Origin: Amorphophallus konjac | Taxonomy: Eukaryota > Streptophyta > Magnoliopsida > Alismatales > Araceae | Length of the DNA: 64,000 nucleotides | Direction of reading: 5' to 3' | Assembly (NCBI GenBank): GCA_022559845.1 | Contig: CM040128.1 | Coordinates: forward strand, 76,633,247-76,697,246 | Shown here: positions 55,117 through 64,000 of the stretch, in pieces | Numbering within the stretch: the stretch's first letter is position 1 | Layout of the letters: every line of letters begins with the position of its first letter | Translations under genes and position numbers: made by a program | The notes under the pieces: model-generated | Told to the model about the DNA's origin: nothing | Database searches by the model: none | The model's input: the letters and a program-made list of their open reading frames with translations, nothing else

Positions 55117-56454
55117 TGTAGACACTCAGTTTATGCCCACAAGTTGGGTCGATTTCTTATCCACCTTTATTGATGTCCTAGAGTGTCCTTAGCCATCTGG
55201 TCATTTGCCGGTCAATTCTGAGCCCTTTCCTGGTTGATTTGGGCACCCATAAGGCCCATGTTTTCAAAATTTTCAAGGCTTAATGGTCCTGTCGACAGAG
55301 CTTGATCGTGGTTTGGCATTCAACTATGTTCATTAAGAAGGCCGTCACATGAATGCCCATGATATCAGAAGAGTCCTATTCTTGACCAAACTCTGATTCT
55401 CTGATGATGGGGGCCCTAGAGTCCTATTTTGCATCGAGGATATGGGTTTGTTTTGATCCCAAAAAGTTTCTGGAAGCCTTAGGGTCATTATCCAACCGAG
55501 ATTTCATTGATTTATTGGGTTAGGACCCTAATTTGTAGGGTTTATCCTATGTGTTCGAGCTAGGGTTCCTAGATCTCTATAAATACCACCCCAAGCCCTA
55601 GGGCTCGAAGGGGGGAGATTTTTGGAGTTAGCCACAAAGTGCTACTACATTTTGGGCTCTTCTTCAACCAGGGATTCGTGTCGTCTTCCACATCCTCGTT
55701 GGTTTTCCTAGTGTTCTTCCTAGTGCTCTATTTTTATAGCTTTCTCTCGTGTTCTTCTTAGTTCATATTGCATCATAGCATCTCTCTCTCTCATTTTCTG
55801 CATTCATTATTGCATTGCACACACTCACCTAGTTTCTTCTGGCTCCTCAAAGAGGGGTTAAAAACCACCCAACCTCCCAAGTAGAGGTCCCTCCTTTTAT
55901 GTGTTGTTCATCATTGGCTTTCAGAATCTACGCTTGGTTCTTAAGCTAATTGGGTGTTTCTTTGTGTTTTTTCTCACGTTTCTTTACAAGTTGAGGCAAC
56001 ATTTAGCACGAGGCCCTCTCTCTTTGGCTGGTTGAAGAGATAGGAGGAAAAGAACCTGCTTCGCCAGCTCCTATGACAGGTTGCGGCTCTTATAGAGACT
56101 GTGTCCATACTATCGCGGCCGCAGGGTAGATGGCATTCAGTGCTAGTCAGTTCACTTCTTATTTTCCAAGGCATACAATGTTACCTAGTGGTCCATCTCA
56201 CTGCTGGTGGCGTTGTCAACCCTTGGTGGCGATCATGGTCACGTTCTCTTCCCTTTTCCCTTCGTTATTTCTTTACTTTCATTGCTTTATTTAGTTTTAT
56301 TGCTCCACACTGCAGTATGTGTTTACTTAGTTCCTTCTTTTAGATTTTAATTGTCGTCCATCTGCCCCACGTTTCATCTACATGTGTTTTCATTTTTTTC
56401 TCTTCTCCCCCCTTCTTCCCACTAGAAGAAAGAGGGTGACTTTTATTACCTACA
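55117..56454 (+). repeat. 3' LTR of the plus-strand Tat element (1338 bp)
   Basis: It starts TGTAGACACTCAG after a polypurine tract and ends ATTACCTACA. It holds a TATA box (CTATAAATA, 55577-55585). The last ~95 bp match the 5' LTR-like region ending at 36009. Sequence to the right is minus-strand Tat-like coding sequence, the insertion target. Confidence 0.75.
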
Positions 56455-57595
56455 ACAACATCTTATGCTACCGGAGTTGTTTCATAGGGCAACACAGTCT
56501 CATTTTCTTGCGCAACTTGAGTCTACCGTATCTGCTCAGCTGGCTCTCTCGCCTACAAAAATTTGGCGAATGAAGGGATGCCATTGTCATTTTCATCTTC
56601 TGGGGAAAGATCAGGTGGAGGCTGGATTTGAGTAGCTCTGACTTCAAACTTAGTCTCTTGGTGTGGTTGTTTGTCTTTGCATGCATGCAAAAAACTCCGC
56701 AAATGAAGGAATGCCCTTGATGCTTTCACCTTTTGGGTAAAGGTCAAGTGGGGGTTGGACTTGTACACCCCAAACTTCAGGCTCAGGGATCTGATATGAC
56801 TTTTTGCCTCTGAAAATTATGTTATGATTGGTAGGCGGAGGGCGCCCCCATTTCCTTCCAGACCCTGTAGTGTGATTGGAAGTTGAAGCTTCAGGTTGAT
56901 TCGCCTCTACTGATGCAAACCATATTTCTTCTTCTTCCTCTTCGTTGGACTGAGCCATGTTGAACAGTGTTGATAATGTATTATAGTGCAAGGTTCTGAC
57001 CCCATTTCCATTCTTAAGCTTTCTCTTTTTTCCCCTTTGTAATTGGTATCTACTCCCAAGATAGATCATCCTTTTCATCTTGTACTTCTTGTTTAGCTTC
57101 CTGCTTTAATTCAAGGAGCTCAAAATGCTCCCGGGGCACATATTCTTTCATCTGCACATGTTGCAATTTGGACTGCTCATATTCATCTAGCCCATCTATG
57201 ATTGCATGCAGCTGTTTCGAAGCTGGGTTTGATTCCTTGTGCATTAGCAATGGAATTTGTCTCTTCTTATTCCCGATGACTCTTCTTATGACCACCTGAG
57301 GCTCTGTTTTGTGACAAACAGGGGTAACAGCCAGTGGAGGTGGTCAGGGCATAATACCACGGATGTGGACACTTGGAGCAGAGCCCGATGCTGGTTTTCT
57401 TCTAGCTTTCCTAGGCATTGATAGCCAATTCTCTTATTCTTTTGTAGGTGTCAGAATGTATGCCTCGTAGGTTTGTTCAGTGTTGGCTTCTAATATCTCT
57501 TCAAGCAACTACTGATACAAAGAGATCATATTAGCTACTATCTTCAGAACAGGCATTTCATGGGGACGTGACGGGTCCACCTTATGTTCGCCCAT
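56455..57595 (-). pseudogene. Tat-like gag-pol, part downstream of the zinc knuckle
   Basis: Frames at 57295-57050 and 57078-56470 are broken. They include KESNPASKQLHAIIDGLDEY, then GRPPPTNHNIIFRGKKSY and two imperfect copies of a phrase of the form PPxDLxPxxExxxGIPSFA(E/K)F (about 56680-56760 and 56570-56640). The phrase repeat looks like a duplicated linear motif. No protease, RT or integrase motif is present before the plus-strand element's LTR cuts the sequence at 56454. Confidence 0.55.
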
Positions 57596-58032
57596 TTACT
57601 GTTTGCCTTTCTTGAGTAGGCCTTTGACTATATCTTTGAATACATAGCAATCCTCAATAGGGTGCCCAAGTATTTGATGGTAGGGGCATAACTGAGGATG
57701 ATCCTTTCTTTTGATGTCATTTGGTCTTTTAGGCTTCGGGAGGATAATTTTGTTGTATTTGTGAGCCCATTCAAAGAGGACTCGGGGATTATCTCTTTGA
57801 AAGGAGTAGAGCTTCCTCATTTTGTCTCGCAGCGAAGGACCTTCCCTTTGTTTAGCAGACTTAGCCAGACGAGGACCAGCTGGCCCCTCCTATCTTTCTC
57901 TTTCTACTGCTCAAAAGCTTTGAACTTTACAGTGTGAGCTTCTTTGAGTGCTGGCCTTTTATCAATTGGCTTGGTCTTCTGGCTTGTGGCAATAGTCGAA
58001 GAGTATTTGGCAAGGAAAGCCTCGATCTTGGC
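57596..58032 (-). pseudogene. Tat-like gag, zinc-knuckle region
   Basis: LCPYHQILGHPIEDCYVFKD (about 57640-57700) has the C-X3-H-like knuckle of Tat gag (CPYH...GH...C), followed by IVKGLLKKGK. Upstream part: AKIEAFLAKY at the junction with the solo LTR, then KPIDKRPALKEAHTVKF. The knuckle binds RNA in this family. Stops occur near 57820 and 57900. Confidence 0.7.
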
Positions 58033-58148
58033 TGTTGGGTTCGTGTCTCTCCCTCCTTGTCTTTGATAATGGTTTTGATGATCCTAATATATTGTGTGAA
58101 GATATTCATATTGTGTGCTTGATTAGTGGAAAACATCTTCATGATAAA

Positions 58149-58344
58149 CGAACTCACATGTTGCCATCTTATCTTGCAGGTTGCTCTACTAAGTTGGTTG
58201 ATGTTGAATCTTGCATGCTGCTCATTAGTCTTTGGAGGTTTCATGTGAAGACTATGCTAGTAGACGAACTCACATGTTGCTATCTTATCTTGCAGGTTGC
58301 ATGCTGCTCATTAGTCTTTGGAGGTTTCATGTGAAGACTATGCT
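58149..58344. repeat. Tandem duplication in the solo LTR
   Basis: Two copies of a segment starting GAACTCACATGTTGC and ending GTGAAGACTATGCT (58149-58258 and 58266-58344). The second lacks about 32 bp in the middle. The first continues TGCAGGTTGCTCTAC, the second joins directly to GCATGCTGCTC. Confidence 0.85.
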
Positions 58345-58982
58345 TCTCAGTGGAATGATTGAGTCCTTATGGATATGAAATTGATTGCATGGCCTTGTGT
58401 TGTGTAAATGCATAGCCATTTCATTACATGCTCTGTTGAAGATTTCCTCTGGTTCTTGTATATCATGAATGCATAAATGATGGTTCCTTGTCATTCTGAT
58501 CATATGGCTTAAATGCCTTGAAATGGTTTGTGGGAGAATTGGGTTGAAGTTGGGATCTTCAGATTCGTTGGTTTAATATTAACTTGCTTCTAAATTCTCA
58601 GAAAGTGCATGTTAATATTGCCCACAATGTGATGGATTCAAGGTAAGAATTTATATTGGAATCCATGGTGATACTCTTCTAATCTTGAGTTGGAAAAATG
58701 GGTTCTCAAGTGCTTTCATACAGATCTTTCATGGGGATTCTTATGTGCCTCATGCTAATGCTTTCATAATCATATTTCATGTCATTTGGGTCTTTGTCTC
58801 AAAACTAGCTCCACATATTAATGCTTGGTCTAGATATTTTGATTTTGATCTAACCTCTTGTTTTATCATGTGTTTCAGGGATAATATTCATGGTTGATCA
58901 TCATGGGATTATGGTAATATTTAATCATTTTTTTCCCTTGAATTCATGGAGGTTTGATGGGTTTTTATAACCCAAACTGCAT

Positions 58983-59309
58983 GGGTCGACCCCTGGGGTC
59001 GACCCTTAGTGTTTCTGGCAGGACTGTCTGCATAGGTCGACCCTTGGGGTCGACCCCCTTGTATGGGTCGACCCCTGGTAGCTTGAATTTTACTCCCGGC
59101 CGATTCCTTCTCTACACCTGCAAGAGTCGACCCCAAGGGTCGACCCACTCACGCGAGGGTCGACCCCAAGGGTCGACCCCTGAGAGTTGTATTTTTTTAC
59201 CCTCACGGGAGGGGCACGAGGGCCGACCCCAAGGGGTGACCCATTGAATCTGGTTCTTGAAAAATCCCACGAGGGTCGACCCCAAGGGTCGACCCCAAGG
59301 GTCGACCCT
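58983..59309. repeat. Cluster of GGGTCGACCC palindromes
   Basis: Twelve GTCGAC sites in about 330 bp, mostly as pairs GGGTCGACCCCAAGGGTCGACC with a 13-bp period within a pair, plus one decayed GGCCGAC copy. The flanking bases extend the palindrome to 10 bp in most copies. Confidence 0.92.
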
Positions 59310-60965
59310 TTCCGGTCCGGGGCGGCGCCGTCAAAAATGACCTTCGTGTAAGCGCTCCAAAAGTCTTCTAACTCCAACCCAACTGCCCCAAATCACTCCA
59401 TGATTTGTGGATCTTGTCCCAGGGCTGTCCCTTGACCGTCCTAGAAGCATAAATACATCTTATTGGGTTGTAAACCCTAAGGAACCAAGCTAGATCTGAA
59501 ATTTCGGGCTGTTCTTAACCCTTGTGTGTGCAGGTGGATGGCTGCAGCTCCAAGGCTTCTTCGACAACGATCTGGACGTAAAAGCTAGAGGAAGGGCGAT
59601 GCACATAGCAGGAGGAGGAAGAAGACGCTGCTGAAGACGTCATCCACGAGCCTAAGGTTCGATCAGAAGGCTGTTGTTGCTGTTCTTCGTTGTCGGATGT
59701 CTTGGGCGTTTCATTCTGCAAGCCTGGCCGCTTCCCACTCTGTGGATCAATTTTCCAGCACACCCTACCTCCCTATCAAAGCATTTCGTTGAAAATCCGA
59801 GGGAGTTGTTTTGATCTTTCACTTTTATGCTTTTGTTTAAGATTGCTTAATGTTTTGAATAGTTATCTAAGAGGTGCAATATACATATACATGTTCTTTT
59901 GTCTATCTACTTGCTGCCCTCTTATTAGTGCTGCAATTTTCATCCTGAGCAACAAGATGAGCTAAGGCTTTCCATTCTCTTGCAGAAGAAGAAGGAGGAG
60001 TGCGGCTACAATGTTGAGAGGAGAGGGGTTTATGAAGTTAATCATTTTTATGATGTATGCAGGTTTGACTGGAGATAGGATTTGAAGGATATACTTAGTA
60101 CGAGTTGCTGAAGTTGCAGACGATCCCGGATCTTCAAGGAAGACGACCGCGTGCTCCATCCTATTGCAGATTCGATTCTCTCCAACCGAAGCTTCAAGGA
60201 AAATCTACAAACGGCCTTTGGAAAAACAAGGGGAAACATTCTACATCCTTAATCCATCTCTTGATGATAGTTTCTCTCCATTTACATATTGCTGTGAGCA
60301 TATATTGTAAATCCTTTTATGTTGCTGAATTCTGAAAATTACTGTGTGTATGGATGGAGCTGTGTCTCCGTGTGAGGTACTTGTGCAGGGTATGTTCCTC
60401 GACGTTGTGTGTGTGTGCTGCTGTGGCAGTGGTTTGAGGCAAGGCCTCGTGTGTGTGGATTGCTACGGAAGCAGCGTGTGTGGTGTTGGCGTTCGTCCCC
60501 GTGTTGCTACATTTTGTAGCGTGTAGTGAAGCCTCACCAGGATTCAGTGAGGGGTGGACGTAGAGGACACGGCAGTGTGCCCGAACCACCTAAAAATCTC
60601 TGTGTCTATTGTGATTGCCTGTGTGATTGTTCATTTCTTCTATCTCCCTTCACAGGTCAATTTAGTAGGTCTTTGCTCACTACATCATCGCACATTGCTT
60701 CATCCGCTATCCTTGTTAGGATTAATTTTAATTGTTCCTTACATCGATAATCCGTGTTTGGCGTAGGTTCTTTCATCCATTGTCTAGTTTATTCGAGTGA
60801 GATCGGAAAGCTTGAGAGAAGATTTAAATCTCACGTTTGTTTAGGCTATTTAACATAGTTAATATTAATTCTGCTGTGTTTAGTTTAGAAAGTGTTTAAA
60901 ATCCGCCATCTTGGCTTGGGGACAATTCAACCCCCCTTCTTGTCCGCCATCTCTCTGGGCCAACA

Positions 60966-61842
60966 TCGACTACAACATTATTTAGCTGGTTGAAGGATTT
61001 GATTTCGATGTCCATCATCCTCTCTAGGACTTCTTTTCTCAAATTTTATTTGCAAATTTGCACGACATCCTCCTGATACGGGGGGTGCCTGCATCTCATG
61101 CTGAGGTTCCTCCATCTCTTGATGCAGTCTAGAGCTGTTTCATCATTTCTTTGCCTGGTTGCATACAACTCAGCCACTATCACTTCTCTTTCAGCAATAT
61201 GAAATCTTTCCTTGAATTTTCACTGCATATCTAGCTAATCAGCAATAGAACTGGCTGGAAGACTTGAATACCATTCAAATGCGAGTCCCGTCAATAAGGA
61301 TCCTAAGAATTTTAGTAAATATGCTTCATAAGTAGCTAAATCGCCCATTACATTGATATAGTAAGTAATGTGTTCTTTCGGCGACTCCTGCCCATTGAAT
61401 TTATCGAATTTGAGCGGTTTGGTGATGCCAGCAGGCATCCTTTTAGCAACATGATGGGCTGGGTAGGGCACCCTGTATACATCGAATAAGGTGTTGTCAC
61501 TATCACCTCTTTCTGCTAGCTTCCTTTCAATCATTTGCTCTACCATCAGCCTGTTCATTAGCGCTGGATCCACCAGACTAGGGTAGAAATGAGCTTGTTG
61601 CATATGCGGTGTAGTCAACACCGTTGCATGGGGTGTTACTATAGACTCTTGATACGCCTGGGGCGATGGAGGCTGTGCTGGGGCTGGCTAGTGTGATTAG
61701 AGGTGCAAAATGCCCCTAGTGTAACCAGGTGCTGGTTGTGTGATTGGCTGTGGTGAAGCTTCAAGTGAATCAACACCGCCCCGTGAGATTTCAGCTGGGG
61801 CTTCCACTTGCTTGGATGTAAATGAATGAACACTTTTCTCAT
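60966..61842 (-). pseudogene. Tat-like gag core
   Basis: It reads MNRLMVEQMIERKLAERG, VYRVPYPAHHVAKRMPAGIT, KPLKFDKFNGQESPKEHI and GSLLTGLAFEWYSSLPASSI (61235-61621), the gag domain. Further on, after a stop at about 61235, come FKERFHIAEREVIVAELYA and RWRNLSMRCRHPPYQEDVVQ down to the solo LTR at 60965. Upstream 61639-61842 is the preceding Pro/Gln/His-rich part in another frame. The solo LTR splits this gag from its zinc-knuckle region at 58032. Confidence 0.7.
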
Positions 61843-61846
61843 TCAA

Positions 61847-62632
61847 CTACCTTTTTAGCATTTTGATATCTTGCTCGTATTTCTGTAGTAACGTCATCAA
61901 GGCATGATCATGTATAGAAGTTCTGGAGATATTGTCTCCCACTTCACCTGAGGTCTCGCCTGGTAGAATAGATGGTACTCCATCGTCATCTTTAATTGTC
62001 ACCACATTGGCAGTTAAAGTTGCTACAACTGACTCACGGGTCATCTCTTCAATGGGAATCTTTAAAGCTTCATTCGTGGCTCTTCCCCTTCTGGTGAGAG
62101 GGCCCGACCTCTCAACCAGCTTGGGCAATTCTTTGTGCTTGGTAGGCAAGACTCCATACCGACTGGCCACTCCGACTATATGGCAAGTGTATGTATGTAG
62201 AAGACCATTCTTTTGCTTCACTTTTCTTGTGGGCTTGTAGGGAAAAACCAATCATTCAAAAATTAAGACCGTTGGCTTCGTCTCGTTTTGGGATAGAGAT
62301 TCCCGATAGTTGACTTCTCAGCTTTTTGATTCACCATTCAACAGAGTCTGATACTCTTGCTCTTCTCGAGTAGCTTCTAGGGCTTTCAATAGTCTTTGCT
62401 GGCCCAGAGAGGCACTTCCTAGATTATGGAAATAGTTGCGCACAGTATAATTCATCTCCCTTTGTGCTTGTGAAGAAGAGAAGGTGGGTGATGATGCCCT
62501 TTTCTCTGCGGGCAGTATGTAAGCCAGGCGCTCCAAGTGAGCCACCCTATCATGGTATTTAGAGTAACAGAGCACATTTCCTTGCCATGCATGCATTCTG
62601 AATATCATCGGAGAGAACCCCGGGGTCAACAA
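61847..62632 (-). pseudogene. Region upstream of Tat-like gag (unrecognised domains)
   Basis: Two frames, 62632-62318 and 62251-61847. The second opens MVFPYKPTRKVKQKNGLLHT and ends with a short coiled-coil-like QKYEQDIKMLKR, continuing toward gag. The first (MHAWQGNVLCYSKYHDRVAH) has no recognised domain. They may be the N-terminus of gag or part of an extra upstream reading frame as in Ogre-type elements. Confidence 0.45.
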
Positions 62633-62691
62633 GTTAGCCCGCTCCCCTTTCCTTGGCTTCTTCTCATTAGTTGCTTTGAGTCTGTGCTAAG

Positions 62692-63324
62692 CTATCGGGG
62701 GGGCTGGGCCCTCTTAGGCACCCAGACTTGCTTGAATTTGGCTGGTTTTGGAGCCAAATTGTTTCTTAGTAGATAGCCCGTCATAGCATACTCTTTCTTA
62801 CTCTCGGTTAGTGCCTGGAAAGAATTATGCACCGGGACTATTGGTATGACTTGGTCTTGAATGGCTTCAGCCTTTCTGGTATTGAGATGAATCCTCACAT
62901 CCCCAATGAGAACAGATTTGCCAGAAGTAGAAAGGTGGCTCCTGGAGGGCATAGCAGCATTGTCTCTTGGGACTCTCCTTTGGCATGGAGGTGGCCTCTT
63001 GTTAGTTGAGCCAGCACTGTGGCAGACATGGTGCACATAACAGCTGGCCATCTTAGATGTTGCACAGTCGGCAGGACTTAGTGTAATTTCAGCCTGAGTA
63101 GATCCGACAGTGGAACTGACAATTCCTTGGACAATTGACTTGTTGGTTTGCACGGGCTCGGTGACTTCTGTGGTCATTAAGTCCACAATGGCTAATTCCA
63201 AGAAGTTGGGAAAGCCCACTACTAAGGGGAAATCTCTGAACCTTGTCGGGATGGCCAAGTAGCCATACCTGGCGTGGTCATGGATGACTCTTGGTCCGAA
63301 TTGAACTCCAACCACGACAATCAA
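62692..63324 (-). CDS. Unrecognised 210-residue reading frame at the 5' side of the Tat-like element
   Basis: It is the longest uninterrupted frame in this region. It starts MIVVVGVQFGPRVIHDHARY, then YLAIPTRFRDFPLVVGFPNF, a Ser/Thr-rich middle, KRPPPCQRRVPRDNAAM and a basic end (KPAKFKQVWVPKRAQPPR). I recognise no domain. It lies upstream of the gag on the same strand, the place of the extra first reading frame in Ogre elements, but homology would need a search. Confidence 0.4.
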   Translation of the reverse strand: MIVVVGVQFGPRVIHDHARYGYLAIPTRFRDFPLVVGFPNFLELAIVDLMTTEVTEPVQTNKSIVQGIVSSTVGSTQAEITLSPADCATSKMASCYVHHVCHSAGSTNKRPPPCQRRVPRDNAAMPSRSHLSTSGKSVLIGDVRIHLNTRKAEAIQDQVIPIVPVHNSFQALTESKKEYAMTGYLLRNNLAPKPAKFKQVWVPKRAQPPR

Positions 63325-63386
63325 GGAACGTTACCTACAGATCATTAGAGCAAACCATCAGTATTTATGGGATGGCTGTAGGGCCC

Positions 63387-63623
63387 TTAATCCTGGTGAA
63401 GAGATGAAGGGAGGTGAAGTCCCACCAGGCATGCCATGTCGTGGGAGATGGAATATTTTCCTTTCTTTCTATTAACTAAATTCTCCTTCTTTTGGAGGAT
63501 TTGATGTTTATTCATAATTTCATCTACGTAGGATTGCCAGTCATGAGGCGACAATTTATTTAGACTCCCAAAACCCAATGACTTGAAGTCCCACATATGT
63601 GTGCAATCTAATCGATCATACAA
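63387..63623 (-). CDS. Short frame upstream of the 210-residue frame
   Basis: MYDRLDCTHMWDFKSLGFGS followed by DWQSYVDEIMNKHQILQKKE; 78 residues, no recognised domain. It could be the N-terminal part of the same upstream gene, joined by splicing or split by a frameshift near 63330-63380. Confidence 0.35.
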   Translation of the reverse strand: MYDRLDCTHMWDFKSLGFGSLNKLSPHDWQSYVDEIMNKHQILQKKENLVNRKKGKYSISHDMACLVGLHLPSSLHQD

Positions 63624-63639
63624 AAGGGGGGCATCGAAT

Positions 63640-64000
63640 CAGGACTAACAACTTACCACACCATAAAGGATATGGCGTTAATTACATCTGTCTAGAGGGA
63701 GAAAACCCTTGATTAGTTGCTAGGAAAAAGGGCCCGATGGCCTGAAATTTATATTATTGTTTATTCACACAAACGTTTTGATACTTATGGTAAAAAAAAT
63801 AGAACTTAATTGCAGTGAGACCTTTTGAGTTAGCAGAAAATAATTGCACATATTTTTTTGTATCACGGCCATTGTGGTTGTTTTATTATAACTATTACCA
63901 TTATTATTATTTATTATTTCACTATTTGTTATATATAGCTCACCTTTAAAAACACACACTGGAATACAATTATCACACTAAGGCAACCTCTACTTTATTA
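63640..64000. other. AT-rich sequence with a TTA-rich tract
   Basis: No supported gene. It has a (TTA)n-like tract at about 63895-63925 and poly-A/T runs. It is probably leader or LTR of the minus-strand Tat-like element, but no LTR terminus is identifiable. Confidence 0.4.

Larger units (their letters stand above)
58033..60965 (+). mobile_element. Solo LTR (2933 bp) inserted in the Tat-like gag
   Basis: The ends are TGTTGGG and GGCCAACA, with the phrase GACAATTCAACCCCCC just before the right end as in copia SIRE-type LTRs. It lacks internal sequence on both sides, and the flanks are the two halves of the same gag. The flanking pentamers TTGGC and TCGAC match at 3 of 5 positions, differing by transitions only. 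It contains a tandem duplication (58149-58344), a GTCGAC cluster (58983-59309), a TATA-like CATAAATAC (59449-59457) and a CGAACCACCTAAAAATCTC stretch also found in the LTR at 31212. Confidence 0.75.

Noticed and set aside
60317..60766. Short frames on both strands in the solo LTR
   Set aside because: Lie in LTR sequence shared with the LTR at 31212; no domain and not conserved as protein.
1..64000. A host gene or a new non-transposon system
   Set aside because: Every coding stretch I could recognise belongs to a transposable element, and the remaining gaps are short or AT-rich without supported frames.

Overview
This window is plant nuclear DNA made almost entirely of nested, decayed transposable elements. 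I find no host single-copy gene, rRNA, tRNA or CRISPR array. The case for a flowering-plant genome is the element content: Ty3/gypsy chromoviruses with a chromodomain, Tat-lineage gypsy elements with a second RNase H, a gag-only copia-type LTR family, a CACTA (En/Spm) transposon with DUF4218/DUF4216 exons, and an hAT-like MITE. GC-rich blocks hint at a monocot, but the species cannot be fixed from the sequence. There is one 100-N assembly gap (33020-33119).

Layout. 1-2525: 5' end of a minus-strand Tat-like element (gag N-terminus, leader, LTR 1209-2525). 2764-26694: a minus-strand tandem array of a non-autonomous gag-only LTR element, internal A - LTR (6534-9093) - internal B - LTR (24149-26694). 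Internal B is split by a complete chromovirus with long LTRs (12845-22930); copy A supplies the empty site. 26695-30560: plus-strand CACTA remnant (transposase with DUF4218 and DUF4216, then a second gene with a tandem mini-exon array), broken on its left by the LTR array. 30562-31211: hAT-like MITE. 31212-33019: plus-strand LTR related to those of the array, cut by the gap. 33120-34600: part of a chromovirus-like LTR. 34601-56454: plus-strand Tat-like element (LTR-like leader, gag, protease plus G-patch, RT, two RNase H domains, integrase, an antisense plant-mobile-domain gene, 3' LTR). Its gag is interrupted by a non-autonomous chromovirus derivative (39384-46060) with a perfect 5-bp target duplication. 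56455-63624: 5' half of another, minus-strand Tat-like element, interrupted by a 2.9-kb solo LTR (58033-60965). 63640-64000: AT-rich sequence.

Order of events read from the nesting: CACTA, then gag-only LTR element inserted in its DUF4218 exon, then chromovirus inserted in the gag. On the right: minus-strand Tat-like element, then plus-strand Tat element, then chromovirus derivative; separately, a solo LTR in the same minus-strand element. All coding regions carry stops or frameshifts, many explicable as C-to-T changes, so nothing here looks able to move by itself. The most unusual signals are: short ACGG/CCGT hairpin arrays shared by unrelated LTR families; GTCGAC palindrome clusters shared by four related LTRs; a tandem array of frame-preserving mini-exons in the CACTA gene; a chromovirus derivative that kept gag and chromodomain but replaced the rest of pol with an unrecognised reading frame; and the antisense mobile-domain gene in the Tat element.
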